Numbered from the stretch's first letter, positions 7,722 to 15,511 are shown. The stretch: 64,000 nucleotides of DNA from Nitrospirota bacterium (GCA_029858565.1 JAOUEV010000002.1:38428-102427), one strand, 5' to 3'. A program made the numbers and translations. The notes: generated by a model from the letters alone, not told the origin.

Positions 7722-9314
7722 CTAGTCTTTAAAGCAGAAAGGGTCCTTTTCGGAGAAAATATCAAGACCGCTGCTTTTGGCTACGGCAAGGCAGCCCCCG
7801 CAGGCGATGCGGACGTCGCATCCACTGCAGGACGAAGGTCCGAGACGGTATCTCTGTGCAGCATCGGAGTCATAGATCTCGCCGAGTGTTCGTTCGCGGA
7901 TGTTCCCGATCGGTGACGGCAGCTTCCTGCAGGCATGCACCTCGCCGTCGGCAAGAAGGGTCACGAAGTTAAAGGCCGCTCCGCAGCCGTAGCCCGTGCA
8001 TCCGCCAAAGAGGTCCATTCCCCGTTCGCGCAGGAGGACATTGATCAGGTTGTCCTTTGTGCCCATGACCGGATTGGTCTCCGCCGCGGTGAGGTACTCT
8101 TCCAGGAAGCGGCGGTACCCGTTCCGTTCCGTCATGGCCAGGTTCGCGCCTTCTCCAAAGAGCGCCAGCCGGTTGAAATGGAAGGCATCGGTCCGGTCCC
8201 GGAGCGCCTCGGCAAGCGGGAGGACCTGGTCCCGGTTCCCGCTGGTGAGCGTCAGCATGACCATGGAGGAGACCTTGAGCTCCTTCAGGAGATCGAGAAA
8301 ATCCATGATGCGGTCGAAGTGGCCTGCGCCGCGGATGCCGTCATTGTGTTCCCGCAGCCCTTCGAGGCTCACCTGGAAGAACGAAGGCATGGCGATCGAC
8401 AGGATCTCCTCAAGGCGCCGGCGGGGCGCGGGATTGCCCAGTATGGCCAGTCCGAAGTTGCGGTCCGCGGCGGCCCGGTAGATCTCCAGAAAATTCGGAT
8501 GGAGAAGGGGATTGCCGCCGGTGAAGGAGACCGCGCCCTGAACATTCCGTGACCTGCAGAAGGCCCGCAGATCATCGAGCACCCGCAGCGCGTTGTCGAG
8601 CGCGAGCGGAGAGCGGTCGCTCCGGTCGTAGCAATGCTTGCAGTGGAGATCGCAGACCTGGGTGATGTGCCACTGGAGCGTGAACGACGGCGTGGACAGG
8701 AACTCGGCGTCACCGTCCCTCCGGCTGGTGAACACCGAGGGGTCTCTCCGGAGCAGTGACTGCGGGGCCAGGACAAAGCCCTGCCGAACGGCCCGCTCGA
8801 TCGCTCCGTCAACAGCGCCGATCGGAAGGCCCCCTTCGGCGGCGACCGCCTCGGACGGGATCTCCTCAAGGACCATCTTAAGCACCAGCAGGTCCTCGTT
8901 CGTTGCCTGCCGGGCCCGCGGTCTGCCGGAGCGGGGATCGAACCAGAGCAGCAGCCGTTCCGGGGTCTCTTCAGGAGAAGCCGCGGCGCTCTCCGGGTTG
9001 GGTTCGAGAAAGCCGGCAAGACCGGACCAGCCCAGGCTGGGAACAGCCACCGTGGGATTGGCAGTGAGCCGGTCAACGTTGACCGGGATGCTGTCCGCCC
9101 GCTCGCTCAGGAGCGCATAGGCCCGTTCAAGCCGGATGAGCTCCGCAAGGTAGTCAGGGTCGGCGCCGGAGCCGGAGTCCCTGACAGCGGACAGGAGGGC
9201 ATCGGGATCAGCGCTGCCCGCGCAGCGGTTGAGGGCCTGTTTCCATCTCGCGGGGCCGATGATGCGCTGTGTGGCGGCGTAGGCGGTCGGGCCCATGTGT
9301 TTGTTCGGGGTCAT
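7722..9314 (-). CDS. sbtM: Radical SAM/SPASM peptide maturase (SbtM-like, selenobiotic system)
   Basis: The 530-residue protein begins with ~210 residues of helical and winged-helix character. The radical SAM core follows, with cluster motif CDLHCKHC (about residue 223-230) and the SAM-binding FTGGNPLL. A SPASM-type C-terminus carries GGCTGYGCGAAF, HACRKLP, CSGCDVRIACGGC and a final Cys four residues from the end. Such enzymes install crosslinks or heterocycles in ribosomal peptides. The gene sits 115 bases downstream of a small Cys/Sec peptide gene, a pairing I recognise as the selenobiotic or thio(seleno)oxazole type. The start at 9314 has AGGA upstream and fits a promoter at 9327-9355; an ATG at 9368 would add 18 residues. 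Confidence 0.88.
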   Translation of the reverse strand: MTPNKHMGPTAYAATQRIIGPARWKQALNRCAGSADPDALLSAVRDSGSGADPDYLAELIRLERAYALLSERADSIPVNVDRLTANPTVAVPSLGWSGLAGFLEPNPESAAASPEETPERLLLWFDPRSGRPRARQATNEDLLVLKMVLEEIPSEAVAAEGGLPIGAVDGAIERAVRQGFVLAPQSLLRRDPSVFTSRRDGDAEFLSTPSFTLQWHITQVCDLHCKHCYDRSDRSPLALDNALRVLDDLRAFCRSRNVQGAVSFTGGNPLLHPNFLEIYRAAADRNFGLAILGNPAPRRRLEEILSIAMPSFFQVSLEGLREHNDGIRGAGHFDRIMDFLDLLKELKVSSMVMLTLTSGNRDQVLPLAEALRDRTDAFHFNRLALFGEGANLAMTERNGYRRFLEEYLTAAETNPVMGTKDNLINVLLRERGMDLFGGCTGYGCGAAFNFVTLLADGEVHACRKLPSPIGNIRERTLGEIYDSDAAQRYRLGPSSCSGCDVRIACGGCLAVAKSSGLDIFSEKDPFCFKD

Positions 9315-9326
9315 AGGGTCCTGAAA

Positions 9327-9355
9327 ATTATAATCCCGGGCAGGATATTTGTCCA
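9327..9355 (-). promoter_or_regulatory. Promoter for the radical SAM maturase
   Basis: On the minus strand TGGACA (9355-9350), a 17-base spacer and TATAAT (9332-9327). Predicted initiation near 9320 leaves about six leader bases before ATG 9314. This would let the maturase be made separately from the peptide transcript. Confidence 0.5.
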
Positions 9356-9429
9356 TGCCCGGGATCATCAAAAGGGTGCTCTGTTACGTGTCTGGTGGTG
9401 TCTTCTGCTCGTTTGATAGTGCGACCGCA

Positions 9430-9624
9430 CTATTTCTTGGTGCCGCCTCAGCTGCCGCCGGGCGCCTTTTCGCCGCCTCAGCCGCTCTTGGCAGGGGCAT
9501 GCTGAGCGTCACCTTTTTTACCGCCTCAACCTGAAGCGCAGCCGCCAGCCATGAGGCTGGTGCCCGCCAGGAGACCGGCAACGCCGAGCCCCGCCAGGAA
9601 CTTTTTCAGATCCTGTGCGTCCAT
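9430..9624 (-). CDS. sbtA: SbtA-like precursor peptide with three in-frame TGA (selenocysteine) codons
   Basis: ATG 9624 follows a strong Shine-Dalgarno (AAGGAGGTG). Codons 1-32 give MDAQDLKKFLAG...GGCASG, a leader with an LKKFLAGLG helix and one Cys at 29. The frame then meets TGA at 9528-9526, 9480-9478 and 9450-9448 (codons 33, 49, 59) and ends at TAG (9432-9430), giving 64 residues. Each TGA is followed by GGC GGY, so the core repeats S/G-U-G-G three times between Gly/Lys/Ala-rich linkers. The repeated context and the adjacent maturase argue for selenocysteine, not accidental stops. The mature product and its role are unknown. Without Sec insertion only a 32-residue peptide would be made. 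Confidence 0.82.
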
Positions 9625-9691
9625 AGGACACCTCCTTTCCCCTAGGGTGCTGAATCTACCTGCCCCGATGTGCAGGATGCTCGATAGAAAA

Positions 9692-9720
9692 AGGATATCA
9701 GCATGCGCCTGCGGAGTCAA
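9692..9720 (-). promoter_or_regulatory. Promoter of the precursor peptide gene
   Basis: On the minus strand TTGACT (9720-9715), a 17-base spacer and TATCCT (9697-9692). This gives a leader of about 60 bases ending in the strong Shine-Dalgarno before ATG 9624. Confidence 0.55.
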
Positions 9721-9780
9721 GGAAGGTATTTCCCGACGGCCCCGCTCCCGCGGATCGCGGCGATGAGGTATAATGAAGAC

Positions 9781-10419
9781 ATGAAAACTCTTATAACCAT
9801 AGGAATGCTCGGGCTTGCGCTGGGAGGTATGACCATGGCTTTCGCTGATGACAGGACCAAGGCCGCAGGCGCTCCTGCGGTGAAGCTTGAAAAAGCGACC
9901 GTTGCGGGCGGATGCTTCTGGTGCATGGAGCCGCCGTTCGACAAGTTGAAAGGCGTGATATCGACCACCTCGGGATACACGGGTGGCAGCACAAAGGACC
10001 CGAAGTATGAGGAAGTGTCAGCGGGAATGACAGGCCATGCCGAAGCAGTGGAGATCCTGTTCGATCCCGGCCGGATAACCTACGGGGAGATCCTCGATGT
10101 GTTCTGGCGGAACATCGATCCGACGGTGAAGAACCGTCAGTTCGTGGATTCGGGAAGCCAGTACCGGACCGCCATCTTCTATCACAATGAAGAACAGCGG
10201 CGGATCGCCGAGGACTCGAAAAAACAGCTGGCAGCATCGGAAAAATTCCAGGGGAAGACCATTGTAACGGAGATCGTTCCCGCGGGCACTTTCTATCCTG
10301 CCGAGGAATATCACCAGGACTATTACAAAAAGAGTCCGACGCGATACAAGTTCTATCGCTTTAATTCCGGCCGCGATCTGTACCTTGACAGGATCTGGGG
10401 CAAGGACCGCGAAAAGTGA
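9781..10419 (+). CDS. msrA: Periplasmic peptide methionine sulfoxide reductase MsrA
   Basis: The product reduces methionine-S-sulfoxide in proteins. From ATG 9781 (212 residues) there is a clear signal peptide (MKTLITIGMLGLALGG...AFADD), then the catalytic GCFWC at about 43-47, GYTGGSTKDPKYEEVSAG, HAEAVEI, FWRNIDPT, SQYRTAIFYH and AEEYHQDY, all standard for MsrA. No MsrB domain is fused. TATAAT lies 6 bases before the ATG but with a poor -35, so promoter use is uncertain. It is divergent from the Sec-peptide locus, which could reflect a shared redox theme. Confidence 0.95.
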   Translation: MKTLITIGMLGLALGGMTMAFADDRTKAAGAPAVKLEKATVAGGCFWCMEPPFDKLKGVISTTSGYTGGSTKDPKYEEVSAGMTGHAEAVEILFDPGRITYGEILDVFWRNIDPTVKNRQFVDSGSQYRTAIFYHNEEQRRIAEDSKKQLAASEKFQGKTIVTEIVPAGTFYPAEEYHQDYYKKSPTRYKFYRFNSGRDLYLDRIWGKDREK

Positions 10420-10445
10420 GTCCGGCAGGAACGGGTGGCATCGTC

Positions 10446-10475
10446 TTGACGAAGAGGTCCGCAGTTCACTATACT
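10446..10475 (+). promoter_or_regulatory. Promoter of the beta-barrel gene
   Basis: TTGACG (10446-10451), an 18-base spacer and TATACT (10470-10475). Predicted initiation is at about 10482, three bases before ATG 10485, giving a near-leaderless mRNA. Confidence 0.5.
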
Positions 10476-10484
10476 TCTTCCATC

Positions 10485-11012
10485 ATGGGAAAACGGTTGG
10501 CGATCGTTCTTGCCCTCGTAGGGATACTGCCCGCTCTTGTTGGCGACGCTATTGCTGCGGCCGACGACCGGAGGGTGGATGACATGTTCTGCGAGGGCAG
10601 TATGAGACTCTCTCTGCTCCTGGGGGGTGGACGGGCCTTTGACCAGGATTACCGTGTATACGGTATAGGCGTTGGATATTATTTCATCGACGGGCTGGAG
10701 GCGGGCCTTGAGGCCGAGACCTGGCAGGGCGCTCACCCGGGGATCAGGCGGGTCAGTCCTCAGGCCATGTACGTATTCCCCCTCGGTTCCCAGGTACGAC
10801 CGTATCTTGGCGCATTCTATCGAAGAACATTTGTCCAGGACTACAAGAACCTCAGCGACGCCGGCGGCAGGGCAGGGATTCTGTTCCCTGTGGGCAGGTC
10901 TGCGTACCTGGGAGTGGGGGGTGTATACGAACAGCACATTGCCTGCGACCGTATTGTGTATGAATCCTGTTCAGAATCCTATCCCGAACTCACTATAGCC
11001 ATTATCTTTTAA
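10485..11012 (+). CDS. Small outer-membrane beta-barrel protein
   Basis: The 175-residue protein has a signal peptide (MGKRLAIVLALVGILPALVGDAIAA) and then alternating amphipathic strands (RLSLLLGGGRAF, VYGIGVGYYFI, EAGLEAETW, RPYLGAFYRRTFV, AYLGVGGVYEQ). It ends in a strand closing with a terminal Phe (ELTIAIIF), the outer-membrane assembly signal. The size fits an eight-stranded barrel of the OmpW/OmpA-barrel type. ATG 10485 is preferred over an upstream reading from 10416 because the signal peptide and promoter place it there. Function unknown. Confidence 0.75.
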   Translation: MGKRLAIVLALVGILPALVGDAIAAADDRRVDDMFCEGSMRLSLLLGGGRAFDQDYRVYGIGVGYYFIDGLEAGLEAETWQGAHPGIRRVSPQAMYVFPLGSQVRPYLGAFYRRTFVQDYKNLSDAGGRAGILFPVGRSAYLGVGGVYEQHIACDRIVYESCSESYPELTIAIIF

Positions 11013-11295
11013 GCAGTTCCGCTTGCCGCAGTTCAAATTATCATGATAAAACAAAGCGCTTCACGGTTTTATCCATGAGCACTCCTGCTCCAAGGCCCTG
11101 AAGGTTCAGTCCAGAACACCGGGTTGTCTCATGGGGATAAATAGTAGTAGCGTACATGCAGTTTAAAGGTGTATAATATTAGTTCTAAGGGCTGTAACAT
11201 AGTAATTTCAATGAGTTCTAAAAACAGCCTCTTGAGCAGTTCCAGCGGGTGCAATATTAATCCGAAATGTTTTCATGTAGTTACAAGGAGGGCCT

Positions 11296-11694
11296 ATGCA
11301 GGAGACCTATTCGGCAGGTTCGTCAATCGTTTCCCAGTGCACAAAATGCAAGATCAGCCTCGACCATACGGTCGTTGCCATGGCCGGTGAAGTGGTCGCC
11401 AAGGTCAAATGCAGGACCTGCGGCAGTACGCATAAATTCCGTGATCCAGCAGCGGTCAAAAAGCCGCGTGTGAGCCGCAAGAAGTCAACCGAACCGCCCG
11501 CCTCAGCGCTGTGGCAGGCATGCCTTGCCCAAGCCCGGGGTAAAGAGCTGGTCTATGCCATGACCGGACGGTACCGCGTGGGCGACATCCTCATCCACGA
11601 CAAGTTCGGCAAGGGCGTGGTCCGGAAACTGGCCATGAACAAATGCCACGTGGTGTTCGAGGACAAGGAACGACTCATGGCGTCTGCGAACTGA
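11296..11694 (+). CDS. Zinc-ribbon protein with a UvrD/CarD-like C-terminal tudor fold
   Basis: The 132-residue protein starts after GGAGG at 11287-11291. The N-terminus has a zinc ribbon (CTKC about 15-18, CRTC about 39-42). A basic linker (KKPRVSRKKS) follows, and then about 45 residues with GRYRVGDILIHDKFGKGVVRKL and HVVFEDKERLMA. This last block resembles the small SH3/tudor-like domain at the C-terminus of UvrD/PcrA, which contacts RNA polymerase. A nucleic-acid or polymerase role is plausible but inferred. An intrinsic terminator follows. Confidence 0.75.
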   Translation: MQETYSAGSSIVSQCTKCKISLDHTVVAMAGEVVAKVKCRTCGSTHKFRDPAAVKKPRVSRKKSTEPPASALWQACLAQARGKELVYAMTGRYRVGDILIHDKFGKGVVRKLAMNKCHVVFEDKERLMASAN

Positions 11695-11736
11695 TCGGGA
11701 AACGATCCCGGACATTCTCTGTTCATCCAATTTAAA

Positions 11737-11764
11737 AAGCCTGATCTCATGATCGGGCTTTTTT
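11737..11764 (+). terminator. Intrinsic terminator
   Basis: A ten-base stem AAGCCTGATC/GATCGGGCTT with a TCAT loop (11737-11760, one T-G pair) followed by TTTT. Confidence 0.85.
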
Positions 11765-11864
11765 ATTATTCGCGGTCATCTCGATAAGGCCGGATCATCA
11801 TGCTGCTCTACGTTGCCACCATCTGTCTAAGCGCGTTCCTGCTGTTCCAGGTCCAGCTGATGTC

Positions 11865-12623
11865 CTATTTCGCCAGGACCCTGCGCAGGAATGTTCGTGT
11901 CCGTTCCTGGCCCGGAGACGTGAAGATGCTCTCGGGTGGACCTTGCTCAACGATCTCCCCTTTGTCAAAGACAACGACCTCGTGCGCGATTTCCCGTGCA
12001 AAGCCCATCTCATGGGTTGAAATGAGCGTTGTCATCCCTTCCTGGTACACCAGGTCCCTGATCACCGCCAGCACATCCCCCACGGTCTCCGGATCGAGCG
12101 ACGCCGTCGGCTCGTCAAAGAGCATTGCCTGGGGACGCATGGCCAGAGCCCGGGCAATGGCAACGCGCTGCTGTTCCCCGCCCGAGAGCGTTGCCGGCCG
12201 TGCCAGTGCTTTGCTCTCCAGATTGATCCTCCTGAGGAACGACAACGCGTCCTTTTCCGCGGTTCCGCGGTCAATGCCGAGCACCCTCACCGGCGCTTCG
12301 ACCACGTTCTCCAGCACGGTCATATGCGGGAAAAGATTGAACTGCTGAAAGACCATCCCGACCTTGAGCCGCACCTGACGTATCGCCTCGGCGTCCTCCC
12401 GCGACGGCCGGCTGCGGTTCAGCGAATGGAGCGCGATCTCCGCCACATCGATCTCGCCCTGCTCAAAGTGCTCGAGCCCGTTGATGCACCGGAGAAGCGT
12501 GCTCTTGCCGCTGCCCGACGGCCCGATCAGCACGATCACTTCGCCTTTTTTCACCTCAAGGTCGATGCCCTGGAAGAGCTTGTGGTTGCCGAAGGATTTA
12601 TAGAGGTTTCGGATCTTGATCAT
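11865..12623 (-). CDS. Polar amino-acid ABC transporter ATPase (GlnQ/HisP family)
   Basis: The 252-residue ATPase has the complete set of motifs: Walker A GPSGSGKST (about 33-41), Q-loop VFQQFNLFPHMTV, signature LSGGEQQR, Walker B MLFDEPTASLD and the H-loop STHEMGFA. The sequence is typical of the polar amino-acid subgroup. It lies downstream of the fused binding-protein/permease gene on the same strand, separated by 174 bases containing an inverted repeat that could affect its expression relative to the permease. Confidence 0.95.
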   Translation of the reverse strand: MIKIRNLYKSFGNHKLFQGIDLEVKKGEVIVLIGPSGSGKSTLLRCINGLEHFEQGEIDVAEIALHSLNRSRPSREDAEAIRQVRLKVGMVFQQFNLFPHMTVLENVVEAPVRVLGIDRGTAEKDALSFLRRINLESKALARPATLSGGEQQRVAIARALAMRPQAMLFDEPTASLDPETVGDVLAVIRDLVYQEGMTTLISTHEMGFAREIAHEVVVFDKGEIVEQGPPESIFTSPGQERTRTFLRRVLAK

Positions 12624-12649
12624 AATATCTTATCTACTTCCACATCGTC

Positions 12650-12755
12650 CTCGCGCGAAGCCACGAAGCCACGAAGAACAGCGTTTAAACTCGATTCTGC
12701 CTGGATGTGAATTTGTCATTTGCTTTCCTTCGTGCGCTTCGTGACTTCGTGCGAG
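12650..12755. repeat. Inverted array of CACGAAG-type repeats inside the ABC operon
   Basis: The left arm (12650-12676) holds three near copies of CACGAAG. The right arm (12728-12755) is its inverted copy with two substitutions and one extra base; the spacer is 51 bases. In the leftward transcript it would form a ~27-pair stem between permease and ATPase. Confidence 0.75.
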
Positions 12756-12797
12756 AATAGGGTTTGTGAACCTGTTCTGATTGCTTATCTGCAATTT

Positions 12798-14285
12798 CTA
12801 TTTGTGTCCCTTGAGCTTTCTTTCCAATCTCCTCGCCATGATCGACAGCGGCCAGCTCATGCCGAAATAGAGCAATGCCACCACCAGCCCCAGCTCGAAG
12901 TACCGGAGCGTGGTGGCTGCAAGGATGCTGTAGGTCTTGGTCAGCTCCACCATGGCTATCACCGAAACTATCGAAGAATCCTTAAAGAGCGCGATGAAGT
13001 CGTTGGTAACGGCCGGAAGGCTGATGCGGAAGGCCTGCGGCAGGATGATGCGCCGGAGCGCAAGGAGCCGCGGCATGCCGAGCGACAGGGCGGCCTCCAT
13101 CTGGCCTTTGGGCACTGCCTCGATGCCTCCGCGGTAGACTTCTGCCTCATAGGCCGCGTAGTTCATGCCCAGGCCGATGATGGCTGCCGCGAACGGCGAA
13201 AGCACGATCCCGATGTTCGGCAGGCCGTAATAGATAATGAAGAGCTGGATCAGGAGCGGCGTGCCGCGATAGACCTCGATATAAACGGCTGAGGCTGCGC
13301 TCAATGCCCCTGGTCCGTACATGCGCAGGAATGCCAGGCAGATGCCGAGGCCTATGGCCAATGCCATGGAAATGATTGACAGGACCACGGTCATTCCCGC
13401 GCCTTTGAGCAGGGACGGCAGGAACGTCGAGAGCGGAGCTTCGTCGCTGTCGGTCCTGAGCTTTGACGCGGTGTCTGTGGCAGCAGCGGTCTCGAACAGC
13501 TTTGTCTGGGTCTTGTCCCAGAGGTCCCACTTGTCATAGATGTTCTTGAGCTCGCCGGTTCGCAGGAGCTTGTCAATGACCTTGTCGATCGCCTGCTTCA
13601 GCTCACGGTCGTCTTTTCTTATCGCGATGCCGTAGAACCCTTCGCCCTCAGGCGGGCCGACGTACTTGAGCCGCTTGTCCGGTTTTGCATAATAAGCGGT
13701 GATGGGGGTGTCCAGGAATGCCGCGTCTATCCTTCCGAGAGCCAGATCGTCGTAAGGCCAGACAGCTGAGTAGGACTTGAGGGTCACTCCGCCTATCTTC
13801 CTGAGCAGGGAATCGGCCATTGCGCCTGCAAGGGTGCCTACGGTCATTCCTTTCAGGTCAGCGATGGAATTGATCCTGGTCTCGTCCTTTCGCACCACCA
13901 GCTGGAGCGTATATACATAGTAGGGCCGGGACATGAGCACGCGCTTCTGGCGCTCGGGGATGATCTCCAGCCCGTTCATGGCAATGTCGTAATTGCCCCG
14001 CTCAAGGCCAGGCACCAGGCTGTCCCACTCCGTCTGGACCACCTGCGCCCTGACACCGAGCTCCCGGGCGATGGCCTCGGCGATATCAGCCTCGAATCCG
14101 AGCAAACGGGAAGGGTCTTTTGGATCAGGGAAAGCCAGCGGCGCGCCGCCGGCAATATCGCAGCCCCAGAGCAGCACGCCGCGCTGCTTGATCGTGTCGA
14201 GTGTGGAGGGTGCGGCATTGGCTGATGCCGCGGCCAGCAGGAAGAAGAAAAGGGCCAGGACCGTTCTCAGAAGCCGGGAAGGCAT
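12798..14285 (-). CDS. Fused periplasmic binding protein and permease for polar amino acids
   Basis: The 495-residue protein starts with a signal peptide (MPSRLLRTVLALFFFLLAAASANA). A type 3 solute-binding domain follows (about 28-265; GFEADIAEAIARELG, GLERGNYDIAMNGLEI, TVGTLAGAMA). After a linker comes a five-helix permease domain (about 285-490; YIEVYRGTPLLIQLFI, and the EAA loop EALS-type stretch EAALSLGMPRLLALRRIILPQ). Such GlnH-GlnP fusions exist, mainly in Gram-positives. ATG 14285 is preferred over 14300 because the -10 box at 14291-14296 puts the start site there. Confidence 0.93.
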   Translation of the reverse strand: MPSRLLRTVLALFFFLLAAASANAAPSTLDTIKQRGVLLWGCDIAGGAPLAFPDPKDPSRLLGFEADIAEAIARELGVRAQVVQTEWDSLVPGLERGNYDIAMNGLEIIPERQKRVLMSRPYYVYTLQLVVRKDETRINSIADLKGMTVGTLAGAMADSLLRKIGGVTLKSYSAVWPYDDLALGRIDAAFLDTPITAYYAKPDKRLKYVGPPEGEGFYGIAIRKDDRELKQAIDKVIDKLLRTGELKNIYDKWDLWDKTQTKLFETAAATDTASKLRTDSDEAPLSTFLPSLLKGAGMTVVLSIISMALAIGLGICLAFLRMYGPGALSAASAVYIEVYRGTPLLIQLFIIYYGLPNIGIVLSPFAAAIIGLGMNYAAYEAEVYRGGIEAVPKGQMEAALSLGMPRLLALRRIILPQAFRISLPAVTNDFIALFKDSSIVSVIAMVELTKTYSILAATTLRYFELGLVVALLYFGMSWPLSIMARRLERKLKGHK

Positions 14286-14290
14286 GGAGA

Positions 14291-14319
14291 ACAGTAGCAT
14301 TGAGCGAAGAGGCTGTCAA
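14291..14319 (-). promoter_or_regulatory. Leaderless-type promoter of the ABC operon
   Basis: On the minus strand TTGACA (14319-14314), a 17-base spacer and TACTGT (14296-14291). Five bases separate the -10 box from ATG 14285. Confidence 0.5.
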
Positions 14320-14328
14320 GAGCGGACC

Positions 14329-14356
14329 TTGACAATTACTGCCATATGTATATAAT
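14329..14356 (+). promoter_or_regulatory. Near-consensus rightward promoter
   Basis: TTGACA (14329-14334), a 16-base spacer and TATAAT (14351-14356). It points into a region with only a broken small gene, so it may be the surviving promoter of a lost locus or may drive a non-coding transcript. Confidence 0.55.
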
Positions 14357-14431
14357 CGGACTTGCTCCATCTATGTCGCTGACATCCTTCCGCTATTCTA
14401 CTACAACGAAGTACAAGATATACAGGATCGC

Positions 14432-14611
14432 GAGGTGTTGCATCGATTCGAGGATGATACTTTGGTGCCTGTTCGGGTCGGGTACCGTGATGCTGCGTGA
14501 CGGGAAATGGCAAAGGCTGCGAAAGGTAAGTGGGATCCAGAGAAGCGTTTATGGTATATCCAATTCGGAAGAATCAATAACACAGAGCTGGCAAAGTTTA
14601 TCGTATCATAA
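14432..14611 (+). pseudogene. Broken small conserved protein (KWDPEKRLW type)
   Basis: The frame reads EVLHRFEDDTLVPVRVGYRDAA, then TGA (14498-14500), then REMAKAAKGKWDPEKRLWYI and on to a TAA at 14609-14611. The second half matches a family of ~70-residue proteins with a characteristic [KR]WDPEKRLW core that I have seen in many genomes. The TGA falls where the family has an ordinary residue, and no ATG opens the frame upstream, so I read it as decayed. A shorter product from ATG 14507 (34 residues) is possible. Confidence 0.45.
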
Positions 14612-14660
14612 ACCACGCTCTCGGAAAAAGTTTATGATAGCAATAACCGGTTTATGATAC
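14603..14660. repeat. 12-base perfect inverted repeat between two gene remnants
   Basis: GTATCATAAACC (14603-14614) and GGTTTATGATAC (14649-14660), with a further partial copy GTTTATGATA at 14630-14639. It lies exactly between the broken small gene and the Mrr remnant and may mark an old insertion or deletion junction. Confidence 0.6.
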
Positions 14661-14835
14661 AACAGGAACATTCAGCCCGGCTGCGATCAAAGAGGCCACC
14701 CGCGATGGAGCGCCACCGATTGACCTGGTTGACGGGGACCAACTTGCGGAGAAACTCAAGGAGCTTGGACTCGGCCTCAAGAAAGAAATGGTAGAAAAAG
14801 TCAGCATTGACAAGGATTGGTTTAGGAACCTATAA
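14653..14835 (+). pseudogene. C-terminal remnant of an Mrr-family restriction endonuclease
   Basis: About 60 codons without a start give TTGTFSPAAIKEATRDG, APPIDLVDGDQLAEKLKELG and a final DKDWFRNL before TAA. This is the C-terminal end of Mrr-type (type IV) restriction endonucleases, where an Ile-Asp-Leu-x-Asp-Gly strand follows the catalytic core. The catalytic part is absent. It indicates that a defence gene once occupied this spot. Confidence 0.7.
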
Positions 14836-14841
14836 AAAGTC

Positions 14842-14887
14842 TTGACGACTCAGCCTGGCCGGTGTATCTTCAATGTAGATACATTGA
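14842..14887 (+). promoter_or_regulatory. mazEF promoter with palindromic operator
   Basis: TTGACG (14842-14847), a 17-base spacer and TATCTT (14865-14870). Immediately downstream is the perfect palindrome TCAATGT-AGAT-ACATTGA (14870-14887) overlapping the start site, with a second nested one TGTATC/GATACA. This is the expected layout for MazE-type autorepression. Confidence 0.7.
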
Positions 14888-14900
14888 GGGAGGCTGTGTT

Positions 14901-15143
14901 ATGAAAACACGTGTTCAGAAATGGGGCAATAGTCTTGCTTTGCGCATTCCAAAAGCATTTGCGGACGAAGTCGGTTTGCTGAAAGATTCTTCTGTTGAGG
15001 TATCTCTGACGAATGGGAATCTTGTCGTCGTGCCAATTGAAAAACCGGGCGTGACCTTGAAAAAACTATTGGCGCAGATTACCGAAAACAATATTCATCA
15101 CGAGGTAGACAGCGGACCCGCGGTTGGGAATGAAACATGGTAG
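14901..15143 (+). CDS. mazE: MazE-type antitoxin (AbrB fold)
   Basis: The 80-residue protein has the SpoVT/AbrB swapped-hairpin domain at its N-terminus: MKTRVQKWGNSLALRIPKAF, then VGLLKDSSVEVSLTNGNLVV. The acidic C-terminal tail would bind and block the toxin. ATG 14901 is chosen because GGGAGG at 14888-14893 precedes it; the AbrB motif begins there. The gene overlaps mazF by 7 bases. Confidence 0.93.
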   Translation: MKTRVQKWGNSLALRIPKAFADEVGLLKDSSVEVSLTNGNLVVVPIEKPGVTLKKLLAQITENNIHHEVDSGPAVGNETW

Positions 15144-15484
15144 ATCCCAAATCATATGTCCCCAAGCGGGGTGACGTGGTTTGGATAACTTTAAACCCTC
15201 AAGCCGGGCACGAACAGGCGGGGCGAAGACCTGCTGTCGTTCTTTCGCCTCAACCGTACAATGAAAAGGTTGGCCTCGCCCTCCTCTGTCCCATCACAAA
15301 TCAAATCAAAGGATATCCTTTTGAAGTTGTCATACCCCCCGACCTGAGCGTAACCGGAGCAATTCTTTCCGATCAAGTGAAGAGTTTGGATTGGCGAACA
15401 CGAAACGCGGAATTGATCGGCGTCTTGCCTCCCAAGACAATATCCGAAGTGCTGCAAAAAATCGGACTACTGCTTACACGGTAG
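15137..15484 (+). CDS. mazF: MazF/PemK-type mRNA interferase toxin
   Basis: The 115-residue endoribonuclease has the family fold and motifs: RGDVVWITLNPQAGHEQAG, RRPAVVLSP, LCPITNQIKGYPFEV and ILSDQVKSLDWRTRNAELIG. Arg in GRRPAVV and Ser/Thr of the PITNQ block are conserved positions in the active site region. The start codon overlaps the mazE stop (ATGGTAG), so the two are translationally coupled. The gene is full length and appears intact. Confidence 0.93.
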   Translation: MVDPKSYVPKRGDVVWITLNPQAGHEQAGRRPAVVLSPQPYNEKVGLALLCPITNQIKGYPFEVVIPPDLSVTGAILSDQVKSLDWRTRNAELIGVLPPKTISEVLQKIGLLLTR

Positions 15485-15511
15485 TCCAGCATTCTCATAA
15501 TACAAAGAATA

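Noticed and set aside
9430..9528. Reading the three TGA codons after codon 32 of the small peptide gene as ordinary stops or decay
   Set aside because: The identical Gly-Gly context after each TGA, the absence of other stops and the adjacent maturase make selenocysteine more likely.
14498..14500. TGA in the small broken gene as a selenocysteine codon
   Set aside because: The family has no Cys at this place, there is no hairpin of the right kind and no start codon upstream; decay explains it better.
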